Source: Ruminococcaceae bacterium UBA2719 (GTDB lineage: Bacteria; Bacillota; Clostridia; Oscillospirales; Acutalibacteraceae). Taken from it: 38,873 bases of DNA. The DNA is taken from assembly GCA_002353935.1 (NCBI GenBank), contig DEKP01000043.1, positions 58,559 through 97,431 of the forward strand, given 5' to 3'. This document shows, piece by piece, positions 8,217 through 16,195 of this stretch (the stretch's first letter is position 1; each line of letters starts with the position of its first letter). A program made the translations under genes and the position numbers. Under the pieces are notes generated by a model, which saw nothing but the letters and a program-made list of their open reading frames with translations, made no database searches and was not told where the DNA came from.

Positions 8217-8987
8217 ATAAACACAAGACCTGAAAAACTCAAAATCCTTGTAAAAGACATATTTTCCTTAAAGGCAGATACAGCTACACACGAAGAAATA
8301 CGTGAACGGCTGATATCCGGAGGAAAAATCACCGGGACTAATATGTGTGTTTTGATATGCGCGATGGTTATCGCTTCGGTAGGACTCAACGTTAGTTCCA
8401 CAGCCGTTATTATCGGCGCCATGCTGATATCGCCGCTAATGGGAAGTATACTAGCTATGGCTTACGGTTTGGTATCTAATGATTTTCACCTGTGGCGCAA
8501 TCACGCGGTCGGATTTGCTATGCAAATTATTATCAGTCTTATCACTTCTACTATTTACTTTTTAGTGTCGCCGCTTAAAGAAGCTATGCCCGAGCTGTTG
8601 GCGCGTACTTCTCCAACCTTTTATGACGTTTTAATTGCAGTTGCCGGAAGGCTTGCGGAGATTATCGGTCAAACAAGACAAGGACAGTTCAATAACATTA
8701 TCCCCGGAGTTGCTATTGCTACTGCTTTGATGCCGCCAATCTGTACTTGTGGTTATTCTATCGCCAACGGCGAATGGAAAATGCTCAGCGGAGCGGCTTA
8801 TCTGTTTATTGTTAATGCCTATTTTATTTTCTTATCATCCGCTGTTATTCTCAGTATTCTCAAAACGCCAAAAGTAAGGGAGTTAACAGAAAAAGAATGG
8901 AAACGGCTGCGTTTTAGAATGATTAGAAATACACTTATAATTTTCTTACCAAGTCTTGTTCTCGGATATTTTATGATACAGGGTTAA
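8217..8987 (+). CDS. DUF389 membrane protein, probable ATA start codon
   Basis: 256 residues from 8217, or 214 from the first ATG (8343). DUF389 proteins are multi-helix membrane proteins of unknown function. The signature region is present (VIASVGLNVSSTAVIIGAML, then ISPLMG), with later motifs PGVAIATALMPPICTCGY. The frame is open back to a stop at 8214 and encodes an amphipathic cytoplasmic segment of the kind normally found before the first helix (KILVKDIFSLKAD, then HEEIRERLISGGKITGTN). It contains no ATG, GTG or TTG. ATA at 8217 sits nine bases after GGGAG and would give the usual N-terminus; the ATG at 8343 has no ribosome site at proper distance. Function unknown. Confidence 0.78.
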   Translation: MNTRPEKLKILVKDIFSLKADTATHEEIRERLISGGKITGTNMCVLICAMVIASVGLNVSSTAVIIGAMLISPLMGSILAMAYGLVSNDFHLWRNHAVGFAMQIIISLITSTIYFLVSPLKEAMPELLARTSPTFYDVLIAVAGRLAEIIGQTRQGQFNNIIPGVAIATALMPPICTCGYSIANGEWKMLSGAAYLFIVNAYFIFLSSAVILSILKTPKVRELTEKEWKRLRFRMIRNTLIIFLPSLVLGYFMIQG

Positions 8988-9022
8988 TACAAATCGATTA
9001 TTTGCAAGAAAGGATTTTTTAA

Positions 9023-9772
9023 ATGAGTATACTGTTAATACTTGCGTATTTGTTTTTTGTCGGTTCCCTATTTGGATGGATATTAGAGCTGTTGTTTAGA
9101 CGCTTTATTTCAAAAAACAATCCCGAAAGAAAATGGATCAACCCCGGTTTTTGTGTCGGTCCTTATCTGCCGCTTTACGGATTCGGACTTTGTATTTTAT
9201 ACCTTATGTCGGGAATACGTCAGTATATCAATTTGGGAAGTAATATTGCAGATACTATTGTTTTGCTACTGGCTATGGCGCTTGCAATGACAGCGATTGA
9301 GTATATAGCGGGAATTGTCTCACTCAAATGTTTTCATGTTCGTTTATGGGATTACTCAAATGAATGGGGTAATATTCAGGGAATAATTTGTCCTAAATTC
9401 TCTTTGATATGGGGACTTCTGGGAGTTGTTTATTATTACTTTATTAATCCTAATATTTTGGAAGCCCTCGACTGGCTTTCGCATAATCTTGCAATGTCGT
9501 TCTTTATAGGCTTCTTTTATGGTATATTTATTATTGATGTTGTTTATTCTACTCACCTTATTGCAACGATCAAGAAACTGTCGGATGAATATAATATCGT
9601 TGTACGCTATGAGGAGCTTAAAACCCGTATTAGATCTGCATATGATGAACACAAGACTAAGTACCGCTTCTTTCAGCCCTTCCGTTCTGATACCACTCTT
9701 GCTGTATATATAAATGCGATGAAATCATCCCGCAAAGATAAAAAAATAAAAAGAAAAACACCAAATAACTAA
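9023..9772 (+). CDS. PF06541-type membrane protein (putative ABC-transporter type IV, CmpB-like)
   Basis: 249 residues. Five or six transmembrane helices occupy the first 180 residues, followed by a soluble basic C-terminal segment ending in KKIKRKTPNN. The family's N-terminal pattern is visible: FFVGSLFGWILELLFRRFI, then WINPGFCVGPYLPLYGFG and later FHVRLWDYSNEWGNIQGIIC. Members are annotated as putative ABC-transporter permeases but have no proven function, and no ATPase gene is adjacent. AAAGGA lies eight bases before the ATG. It is probably monocistronic or read from the DUF389 transcript 35 bases upstream. Confidence 0.8.
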   Translation: MSILLILAYLFFVGSLFGWILELLFRRFISKNNPERKWINPGFCVGPYLPLYGFGLCILYLMSGIRQYINLGSNIADTIVLLLAMALAMTAIEYIAGIVSLKCFHVRLWDYSNEWGNIQGIICPKFSLIWGLLGVVYYYFINPNILEALDWLSHNLAMSFFIGFFYGIFIIDVVYSTHLIATIKKLSDEYNIVVRYEELKTRIRSAYDEHKTKYRFFQPFRSDTTLAVYINAMKSSRKDKKIKRKTPNN

Positions 9773-9796
9773 TATTACCAAAGCTGATACCGATAT

Positions 9797-9828
9797 AAAA
9801 AAGCAGGCAAACTTGTCTGCTTTTTTAA
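9797..9828 (+). terminator. Rho-independent terminator after the PF06541 gene
   Basis: The stem AAAAAAGCAGGC / GTCTGCTTTTTT (one G-U pair, further pairing possible) has a short loop and a T-run. Confidence 0.85.
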
Positions 9829-9948
9829 TTTTCCTAATAAGCTTTCTATCTGTTTAAAAATTAAATTACAGTAAAATTCAAAATCTCTTTATTTTATCTT
9901 TAGATTATGATACAATATGAAGAATAACGGATGAATGGAGATAAAGAT

Positions 9949-11283
9949 ATGGCTCTTATAACGAAAAAACCTAAAGGAACAGAGGATGTACTTCCAAAAG
10001 AAAGTTATAAAAGACAGTTTGTTGAAAATATTTTTTGTGAAGAAGCAAAAAGCTTTGGATACAAGGAAATAAGAACACCTGTTTTTGAAAATACAGCATT
10101 ATTTGAACGCGGAGTAGGCGACACAACCGATGTTGTGCAAAAAGAAATGTATACGTTTACAACAAAAGGCGGTGACAGCATAACCTTGCGCCCCGAGGGA
10201 ACAGCCGGTGCAGCGCGCGCAATGCTCGAACACGGAATATATAACGACGGCTTGCCGATAAAAGCTTATTATTTAGTATCATGCTACAGATATGAAAAAC
10301 CGCAGGCAGGGCGGCTGAGGGAATTTCATCAGTTCGGCATGGAGTGCTATGGTACCGCTTGTGCGGCGGCAGACGCAGAGATGATCAGCGCGGCAGCTTC
10401 TATATTTGAACGTTTGCAAATTAGAGATCTTGAGCTGCAAATCAATTCTATCGGCTGCAAAAAATGCAGGGCAGAATATTACAAGGCGCTCACAGCCTAT
10501 TTTGAACAATACAAAGATGAGCTTTGCGATACCTGCAAAGATAGGCTAAATAGAAATCCTATGAGAATTCTCGACTGCAAGTCGCCGGTATGCTCTGAAA
10601 TCTCAAAAAACGCGCCTGTGATGCTTGATTATCTGTGCGACGAATGTAAGGAGCATTTTGAAAAGGTCAAGAGCTACCTTGATGCAGTAAAAATTGAATA
10701 TATTGTTAATCCTAAGATTGTTCGCGGATTGGATTATTATACAAAAACAGTGTTTGAATTTGTAAGCTCAGATATCGGCGCGCAGTCAACGGTTTGCGGC
10801 GGTGGCAGATATGACGGACTTATCGAAGAACTGGGCGGTCAGAATATGCCGTCTTTGGGTTTTGCGCTGGGAATAGAAAGGCTGCTGTTATTAATGGAAG
10901 CGCAAAATATTGAGATACCAACACCGCAAAACTGTGAGATATTCATCGGCGCAATGGGAGATGAAGCGTACAAAAAAGCTTTTTCTTTGGCAACTCAAAT
11001 AAGAAAGGCTTCAGTATACGCTGAGTTTGATGTTGTTGGGCGCGGGCTTCGAGCACAAATGAAATATGCCGATAAAATAAAAGCCGCCTATTCACTTGTT
11101 ATAGGAGAAAACGAGATAAAAGAAAACAAAGCGCTTATAAAAAATATGAGCGACGGCACACAATATGAAATTTCGCTTGATGATGAAAATTTTATGCATG
11201 AATTTATGGAGATAAAAATAAAACATGAGTTTATGGAGATAAAAATAAAAGAGGAAACAAAAGCTATAACAAAGGAAGGGTAA
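9949..11283 (+). CDS. hisS: Histidyl-tRNA synthetase
   Basis: 444 residues from the ATG at 9949, which has TGGAGA seven bases upstream; an in-frame ATG at 9931 would lack such a site. This class II enzyme charges tRNA-His. Seen: N-terminal KKPKGTEDVLP, motif 2 (YRYEKPQAGRLREFHQFGM), the histidine-binding region LDYYTKTVFEF, GGGRYDGLIEELGG, motif 3 (LGFALGIERLLLL) and the C-terminal anticodon-binding domain. An insertion with paired cysteines (CKKC, CDTC, CDEC) lies mid-protein. The extreme C-terminus carries a tandem 9-residue duplication (HEFMEIKIK twice). aspS begins two bases after the stop codon, so the genes are co-transcribed. Confidence 0.96.
   Translation: MALITKKPKGTEDVLPKESYKRQFVENIFCEEAKSFGYKEIRTPVFENTALFERGVGDTTDVVQKEMYTFTTKGGDSITLRPEGTAGAARAMLEHGIYNDGLPIKAYYLVSCYRYEKPQAGRLREFHQFGMECYGTACAAADAEMISAAASIFERLQIRDLELQINSIGCKKCRAEYYKALTAYFEQYKDELCDTCKDRLNRNPMRILDCKSPVCSEISKNAPVMLDYLCDECKEHFEKVKSYLDAVKIEYIVNPKIVRGLDYYTKTVFEFVSSDIGAQSTVCGGGRYDGLIEELGGQNMPSLGFALGIERLLLLMEAQNIEIPTPQNCEIFIGAMGDEAYKKAFSLATQIRKASVYAEFDVVGRGLRAQMKYADKIKAAYSLVIGENEIKENKALIKNMSDGTQYEISLDDENFMHEFMEIKIKHEFMEIKIKEETKAITKEG
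11197..11250 (+). repeat. 27-bp tandem duplication at the 3' end of hisS
   Basis: Two adjacent 27-base copies (11197-11223 and 11224-11250) differ at one base (GAA versus GAG). The length is a multiple of three, so the frame is kept and nine residues are duplicated. It looks like a replication-slippage duplication. Confidence 0.9.
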
Positions 11284-11285
11284 AA

Positions 11286-13070
11286 ATGGCAGAATTCATG
11301 ACAGGGCTTAAAAGAACTCACTATTGTTCTGATTTAAGAAGCTCGGATATAGGAAAAGAGGTTACGGTGTGTGGCTGGGTACAGCGTCAGCGTGATTTGG
11401 GCGGACTTATATTTATTGATCTTAGAGACAGAACGGGCATAGTTCAGCTCGCTTTTTCAGACAATACCGACAAAGCTGTTTTTGACAAGGCGGCTGACTG
11501 TCGCAGCGAATATGTCCTGTGTGCTAAGGGAACGGTCAAAGAACGCAGCGCAAAAACCGACAAAATTGCAACCGGTGATATAGAAATTGACGTCAACGAT
11601 TTAAGAGTGTTGTCAAAAGCTCAAACTCCACCGTTTGAAATCTTGGATGAAAGCAAAACCGGAGAGGATGTAAGATTAAAATACAGATATCTGGATCTGA
11701 GAAGAAAGCCGCTTATGGACAATATTATTATGCGATCAAAAATCGCTAAAGTTACCCGCGATTATTTTGCAGAAAACGGCTTTATTGAAATCGAGACTCC
11801 TATGATGATAAAATCCACTCCCGAAGGAGCGCGAGACTATCTTGTTCCATCGCGTATTCACCACGGAAAGTTTTACGCATTGCCGCAGTCACCTCAGATA
11901 TATAAACAGCTTTTAATGCTGTCTGGCTTTGACAGATATATTCAGCTGGCAAGATGTTTCAGAGACGAGGATCTCAGAGCTGACAGGCAGCCGGAATTCA
12001 CACAGATCGATATGGAGCTTTCTTTTGTCGACGTTGACGATATAATGGAAATCAACGAAGGACTTTTAAAGCGTTTGTTCAAAGAGGTTCTCGATATAGA
12101 TTTGGTTCTTCCGTTTGAAAGAATGACATATAACGACGCAATCAATACCTATGGCTCGGATAAACCGGACATTAGGTTTGATATGAAGATACAGGATTTG
12201 AGCAGTACCGTTAAAGATACAGATTTTGTAGTATTTAAAAGCGCGATCGAAAACGGCGGTTCGGTTCGCTGTATCACAGCAAAAGGCGCGGCATCGATTT
12301 TGACCAGAAAAGAAATAGACAAGCTCACAGAATATGTCAAAGGTATAGGAGCAAAGGGACTGGCCTATGTAAGATGGCTCGATGATACTCCAAACTGTTC
12401 TTTCTCAAAGTTTTTGAAAGAAGGCGAGCTGGACGCAATTTTGCAAAAGGCCGGCGCAGAAAAAGGCGACGTTGTGCTTATTGTAGCTGACAAAGACAAG
12501 GTAGTACTGCCAACTTTGGGAGCTCTTAGATTATCGGTAGCTAAAAAGCTTGATATTATACCCAAAGATGAATACAAGTTCTTATGGATAGTTGATTTTC
12601 CGTTCTTTGAGTATGACGACGAAAGTGGCGAATGGGTTGCTATGCACCATCCGTTCACGATGCCAAAGGAAGAGTGTTTGCAGTATCTCGAAAGCGATCC
12701 GGGCAAGGTGATTGCAAAAGCGTATGACCTTACATTAAACGGAGTTGAACTGTCAAGCGGCAGTATGCGTATCACTGACTATGAGCTTCAGCAAAAGATG
12801 TTCAAAGCGCTGAAATTGACCGATGAAGAAATAGAAGCAAAGTTCGGATTTTTGGTCGAAGCTTACAAATACGGCGCTCCGCCTCACGGAGGCATGGGCA
12901 TAGGGCTTGATCGGTTATCAATGCTTATGTGCAAGACAGAGTCGTTAAGAGATGTTACAGCGTTTCCAAAGGTGCAAAACGCAAGCGAGTTGATGAGCGA
13001 CTGTCCCGCAGAGGTTGATAAAGACAGCTTGGATGTTTTAGGCATAGCTGTAGTTGACGAAGAAAAATAA
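11286..13070 (+). CDS. aspS: Aspartyl-tRNA synthetase, bacterial type
   Basis: 594 residues, the normal bacterial length including the inserted GAD domain. It charges tRNA-Asp. Order seen: N-terminal OB-fold anticodon-binding domain (VCGWVQRQRDLGGLIFIDLRD), flipping loop region (STPEGARDYLVPSR), motif 2 (FRDEDLRADRQPEFTQIDME), GAD insertion (about 280-420) and motif 3 (GGMGIGLDRLSMLM). Leu38 occupies the position that is Leu in tRNA-Asp-specific enzymes and His in several non-discriminating ones, so specific charging is the likelier reading; this is inference. AAGGAAGGG precedes the ATG, which is two bases after hisS. Confidence 0.96.
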   Translation: MAEFMTGLKRTHYCSDLRSSDIGKEVTVCGWVQRQRDLGGLIFIDLRDRTGIVQLAFSDNTDKAVFDKAADCRSEYVLCAKGTVKERSAKTDKIATGDIEIDVNDLRVLSKAQTPPFEILDESKTGEDVRLKYRYLDLRRKPLMDNIIMRSKIAKVTRDYFAENGFIEIETPMMIKSTPEGARDYLVPSRIHHGKFYALPQSPQIYKQLLMLSGFDRYIQLARCFRDEDLRADRQPEFTQIDMELSFVDVDDIMEINEGLLKRLFKEVLDIDLVLPFERMTYNDAINTYGSDKPDIRFDMKIQDLSSTVKDTDFVVFKSAIENGGSVRCITAKGAASILTRKEIDKLTEYVKGIGAKGLAYVRWLDDTPNCSFSKFLKEGELDAILQKAGAEKGDVVLIVADKDKVVLPTLGALRLSVAKKLDIIPKDEYKFLWIVDFPFFEYDDESGEWVAMHHPFTMPKEECLQYLESDPGKVIAKAYDLTLNGVELSSGSMRITDYELQQKMFKALKLTDEEIEAKFGFLVEAYKYGAPPHGGMGIGLDRLSMLMCKTESLRDVTAFPKVQNASELMSDCPAEVDKDSLDVLGIAVVDEEK

Positions 13071-13086
13071 CTATAACAAAAAAATA

Positions 13087-13155
13087 AAACAGCTCAGATG
13101 TTGCTAAGCTATTTTTACTTTTTGCTTGGCAATATCCGAGCTGTTTGTCTTTTTT
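13087..13155 (+). terminator. Long bidirectional terminator between aspS and padR
   Basis: The outer stem AAACAGCTC (13087-13095) pairs with GAGCTGTTT (13138-13146). An inner stem TTGCTAAGC / GCTTGGCAA continues it, then CTTTTTT follows on the + strand. On the minus strand the hairpin is followed by TTTTATTTTTTT, so it can also end the convergent padR transcript. Confidence 0.82.
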
Positions 13156-13220
13156 AAATATTTAATTTTATGTAAAAACAAACTACGTTTTATTTTTTAT
13201 TATTAATACTAATCGGCAAA

Positions 13221-13547
13221 TCATGCAAATCCAAGTACATTATTAACCGATTTTGTAAAAGTCTTCCACTCCTGCTTTTTATCTGCAAGCTGTTTTTTAC
13301 CCTTTTTTGTCAGGTGATAATATTTACGTTTTCTGCTATCATACTCATCCCAGTAGCTTTCAAGGTAATCCTCTTGTTCAAGAGCATGCAAAATCGGATA
13401 AAGCGTGCCTTCTTTGAGCTCAAATACCTTTTCGCTTCTGTCCTCGATTTCCTTAATGATTTTATAGCCGTACAAGTCCTCGTTTTCAAGCACTGATAAC
13501 ACCAATATTGACGTGCTACCTTTTATAAGTTCCTTACTGATTTTCAT
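13221..13547 (-). CDS. PadR-family transcriptional repressor
   Basis: 108 residues, the size of the short PadR-s2 (LmrR-like) class. PadR proteins are dimeric winged-helix regulators, often controlling membrane proteins or transporters in the same operon. Seen: LSVLENEDLYGYKIIKEIED (first helices), the wing region with LKEGTLYPILHALEQEDYLES, and RKRKYYHLTKKGKKQL. A short C-terminal helix follows. AAAGGAG lies upstream of the ATG. It is the second gene after the HAAS-type membrane protein, 19 bases apart, and probably controls the shared promoter through the tandem sites at 15068-15105. Confidence 0.9.
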   Translation of the reverse strand: MKISKELIKGSTSILVLSVLENEDLYGYKIIKEIEDRSEKVFELKEGTLYPILHALEQEDYLESYWDEYDSRKRKYYHLTKKGKKQLADKKQEWKTFTKSVNNVLGFA

Positions 13548-13566
13548 ATTATATCGCTCCTTTATA

Positions 13567-15045
13567 TTAATAATCTTCTAAGCTATCGTTAGAAACGACC
13601 TTACCGTTTTCTAACGTCAATGTACGCAAATTAGTTTTTTGATAATTTTTTAAAATAGTTTTATAACCCTTATCATCCTGATAATTTAGTTTTTTATCAA
13701 TATTTAGTGTTTCAACTGTATTGTCAAACTGAAAACCTATGTACATATATTTGCCGCTGTCGTATTTGCTTTCTTTTTTAGAGTAGTCTATTCCTACAGC
13801 TTTCTGCAAAATTCCTGAGTTTATAACATCTTTTAAATCTGTTCCCGGTTTAAGGGTTTGCAAAATTTTATAGTCATCAGCATCACATAAAAAGTCCTTT
13901 ATATATATAGAATCAAACAGTGTAAGGGAATAGATAATACGATTAATTTTTTCATCATTCTTTCCTTTTGATATTTCAAGGTAATTTGTAGTTTGATAAT
14001 ACGAGTATGTGTCCAAATTAGCTGCATTTGAATAATAATCTTCATCCTTTTGCAAATCATATCCGTACGAGCTAAAAGCTTCTATTTGCTCATCTGCTGT
14101 TTTATTAAAGTCGGCGCTTACAACATGGTTGATTATATCAACACGTTCATCTAAAATTTTCTGACATTTAACGTCAAGCTGTGGGTACGCCGCAATGGTG
14201 CAGGAACTCATAAAAATGATGTTTAATACTAAAAATACTGCCGCAGCTTTTTCAATGGTCGCAAATATTCTTTTCCTCGGTTTTTTGAGCGTCATTCTTT
14301 CTTTTTTTACAAGAGAAATATACAGCAAAACCGCCCAAATTATTATAACCGCTGCCAGTATAAAAGACGCCGTTTGAAACACCCAAATATTAGCAGTTGC
14401 GCTCGATAACCAGTCATATCCAAAAATGCTGTCGATATATCCGCCGAACCCCTTTGAAACTAAACTGATAAGAGCATACGCCGCAGGCTGAAAAATCACA
14501 AAAATATTGACAAGTCTGTACCCCACCATTCTTGTATCCATCATTACTGTACTCGAAGTTTCTATAACAAAAGATACTACGCTGAAAATAATTTGGATCG
14601 AAAAGGAAATAATGATGAAAAGTACTATCGCCTTATTATTAAATTTTCGAGCAAGCACAAGAAGTATTATGTAAGCGGCAAAAATACCCAGAGATAAAAA
14701 GTCAAATTTGATAAAATGCGCATGATGCAAGCTCAAATTAGAAGCATACGCAAATCTGGCATTAAAATAAAAACTTAAAAAAAGCAACAAAAGAACAACA
14801 ATGCCGCCTAAAATGGTAAAAAGATTCTTGTAACCTTTATGCAGTGCATTTAGCGGTATACCTACATCCTCTGCTTTGCCCATTTCTTTAACTGCCAACT
14901 TTTGCGCTTCGCTCTGAGAATATCCTCGGTCAAGATAACTTTGGATTTTTTCGTCGATATGATCTTCAAGCTCAGCTTTGATTTGTGCTTTTGCTTTTTT
15001 GTTTTTTACGTTTTTTAGAACTTCACTGATATATTCTTCTTTCAA
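13567..15045 (-). CDS. HAAS/DUF1700-type membrane protein partnered with PadR
   Basis: 492 residues. The start is TTG at 15045 with GGAGGG six bases upstream. Residues 1-65 form the helical prefix domain found beside PadR genes (EDHIDEKIQSYLDRGYSQSE, then AQKLAVKEMGKAEDVG). About six transmembrane helices follow between residues 72 and 300, then an extracytoplasmic C-terminal domain of about 200 residues rich in Tyr, Asp and Lys with no motif I recognise. In related systems the prefix domain marks PadR-controlled membrane proteins; the function of this protein is unknown. Here it precedes padR in the operon, whereas padR often comes first. Confidence 0.72.
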   Translation of the reverse strand: MKEEYISEVLKNVKNKKAKAQIKAELEDHIDEKIQSYLDRGYSQSEAQKLAVKEMGKAEDVGIPLNALHKGYKNLFTILGGIVVLLLLFLSFYFNARFAYASNLSLHHAHFIKFDFLSLGIFAAYIILLVLARKFNNKAIVLFIIISFSIQIIFSVVSFVIETSSTVMMDTRMVGYRLVNIFVIFQPAAYALISLVSKGFGGYIDSIFGYDWLSSATANIWVFQTASFILAAVIIIWAVLLYISLVKKERMTLKKPRKRIFATIEKAAAVFLVLNIIFMSSCTIAAYPQLDVKCQKILDERVDIINHVVSADFNKTADEQIEAFSSYGYDLQKDEDYYSNAANLDTYSYYQTTNYLEISKGKNDEKINRIIYSLTLFDSIYIKDFLCDADDYKILQTLKPGTDLKDVINSGILQKAVGIDYSKKESKYDSGKYMYIGFQFDNTVETLNIDKKLNYQDDKGYKTILKNYQKTNLRTLTLENGKVVSNDSLEDY

Positions 15046-15067
15046 CTTAATCCCTCCTTATTTTATA

Positions 15068-15105
15068 ATACATAGATAATCTATATGCATAGGAAATCTA
15101 TGTAT
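15068..15105 (-). promoter_or_regulatory. Tandem palindromic operator, probable PadR binding site
   Basis: Perfect 10-bp inverted arms ATACATAGAT (15068-15077) and ATCTATGTAT (15096-15105) flank the region. It can also be read as two 17-bp near-repeats, 15071-15087 and 15088-15104, each of the form CATAG-NNA-ATCTAT. It covers the predicted transcription start just downstream of the -10 box, a position suited to repression. Assignment to the adjacent PadR is inference. Confidence 0.6.
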
Positions 15106-15107
15106 AT

Positions 15108-15136
15108 AATATACACTTACTTTTTCCTTTTGTCAA
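15108..15136 (-). promoter_or_regulatory. Promoter of the HAAS protein-padR operon
   Basis: On the minus strand: a perfect -35 TTGACA (15136-15131), a 17-base spacer and -10 TATATT (15113-15108). Confidence 0.75.
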
Positions 15137-15251
15137 TAGTTTTTTAAATTTATTTTTAGCAGCGTGCCGCTGCACCCATTCACGCCTTTTCAAAGGTATG
15201 TTTTTATCATAAAGTCTCATAAACGGCGTGGTCATAACAGAACAGTTTACT

Positions 15252-15295
15252 AAAAAAACAGCGTAAGATAGCGGCACATACCGTCATCTTACGCT
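15252..15295 (-). terminator. Rho-independent terminator after the Mrp gene
   Basis: A 10-bp stem AGCGTAAGAT / ATCTTACGCT encloses a further imperfect GCGG/CCGT pairing. Read on the minus strand it is followed by GTTTTTTTAG. Confidence 0.88.
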
Positions 15296-15320
15296 TTTAA
15301 TATTGATATTAATTTTGTGC

Positions 15321-16163
15321 TTATTTGATCGACAATTCGTCTTCTATAAAATTGGCCGCATTTTCAAAATAGTCACCGACAAAAAGCTCGATCGTTCCCG
15401 TATCAACGCATTTTGCAAGCGCGTTGTCCATCGGCACCTTACCCAGTACTCTTGTTCCAAACTGCTGTGCTATTTCGTCAATATGACTGTCGCCGAAAAT
15501 TTTGTGTTCTTCTTTACAGTTGGGACACTTAAAGTAGCTCATATTTTCAACTATGCCTAAAATCGGTATATTCATCATATCTGCCATCTTGACCGCCTTT
15601 GAGACGATCATGGAAACAAGCTCCTGAGGCGAGGTTACGATAATAATGCCGTCGAGCTTGATCGACTGAAAGACCGTCAGCACAACATCTCCTGTTCCCG
15701 GAGGCATATCGACAAACATATAGTCAACGTCTTTCCACACAACGTCAGTATAAAACTGTTTTACCGTTCCCGAGATAACCGGACCGCGCCATATAACCGG
15801 ATCGGTGTTGTGCTCCAAAAGCAGGTTGATTGACATAATATCTATTCCTGTTTTAGTTGTTTCGGGAATAATTCCAAACTCGCTTCCCTTACACTTTGAG
15901 TTGATCCCAAACGCCTTTGGAACTGACGGCCCTGTGATGTCTGCGTCGAGTACAGCCGACTTATAGCCGCGGCGATTCATCTCAACCGCCATAGCACAGG
16001 TAACAAGGCTCTTTCCTACTCCGCCCTTGCCCGATACTACGGCAATGGTCTTTTTTACAGAGCTCATATTATTTAATTTTTCATACATATCCTCTTTGTT
16101 TTGTTCTGTTCTTGAGGAACAGTTTTCAGAACAAGAAGAACAATCATGCGTGCATTCACTCAT
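15321..16163 (-). CDS. mrp: Mrp/NBP35 (ApbC) family iron-sulfur cluster carrier ATPase
   Basis: 280 residues. These P-loop ATPases bind and transfer Fe-S clusters to apoproteins. Seen: Walker A SGKGGVGKS (44-52), the family stretch LDADITGPSVPKAFGI, VDMPPGTGDV, and the CPNC motif in the C-terminal part that holds the bridging cluster in the dimer. The N-terminus has four cysteines (C4, C8, C11, C15) as in Nbp35-type members, absent from many bacterial Mrp proteins. AAAGGAAG lies seven bases before the ATG. It is the last gene of the minus-strand run from hrcA and is followed by a strong terminator. Confidence 0.92.
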   Translation of the reverse strand: MSECTHDCSSCSENCSSRTEQNKEDMYEKLNNMSSVKKTIAVVSGKGGVGKSLVTCAMAVEMNRRGYKSAVLDADITGPSVPKAFGINSKCKGSEFGIIPETTKTGIDIMSINLLLEHNTDPVIWRGPVISGTVKQFYTDVVWKDVDYMFVDMPPGTGDVVLTVFQSIKLDGIIIVTSPQELVSMIVSKAVKMADMMNIPILGIVENMSYFKCPNCKEEHKIFGDSHIDEIAQQFGTRVLGKVPMDNALAKCVDTGTIELFVGDYFENAANFIEDELSIK

Positions 16164-16195
16164 ATTTTTACTTCCTTTAACAATTTGTTAAGATA

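Noticed and set aside
8201..8233. ATG at 8201 as the start of the DUF389 gene.
   Set aside because: It is in a different frame, ends after ten codons, and has no ribosome site; it would need a frameshift.
9829..9948. T-box riboswitch before hisS.
   Set aside because: Only about 120 bases lie between the previous terminator and the start codon, with no specifier or antiterminator structure visible.
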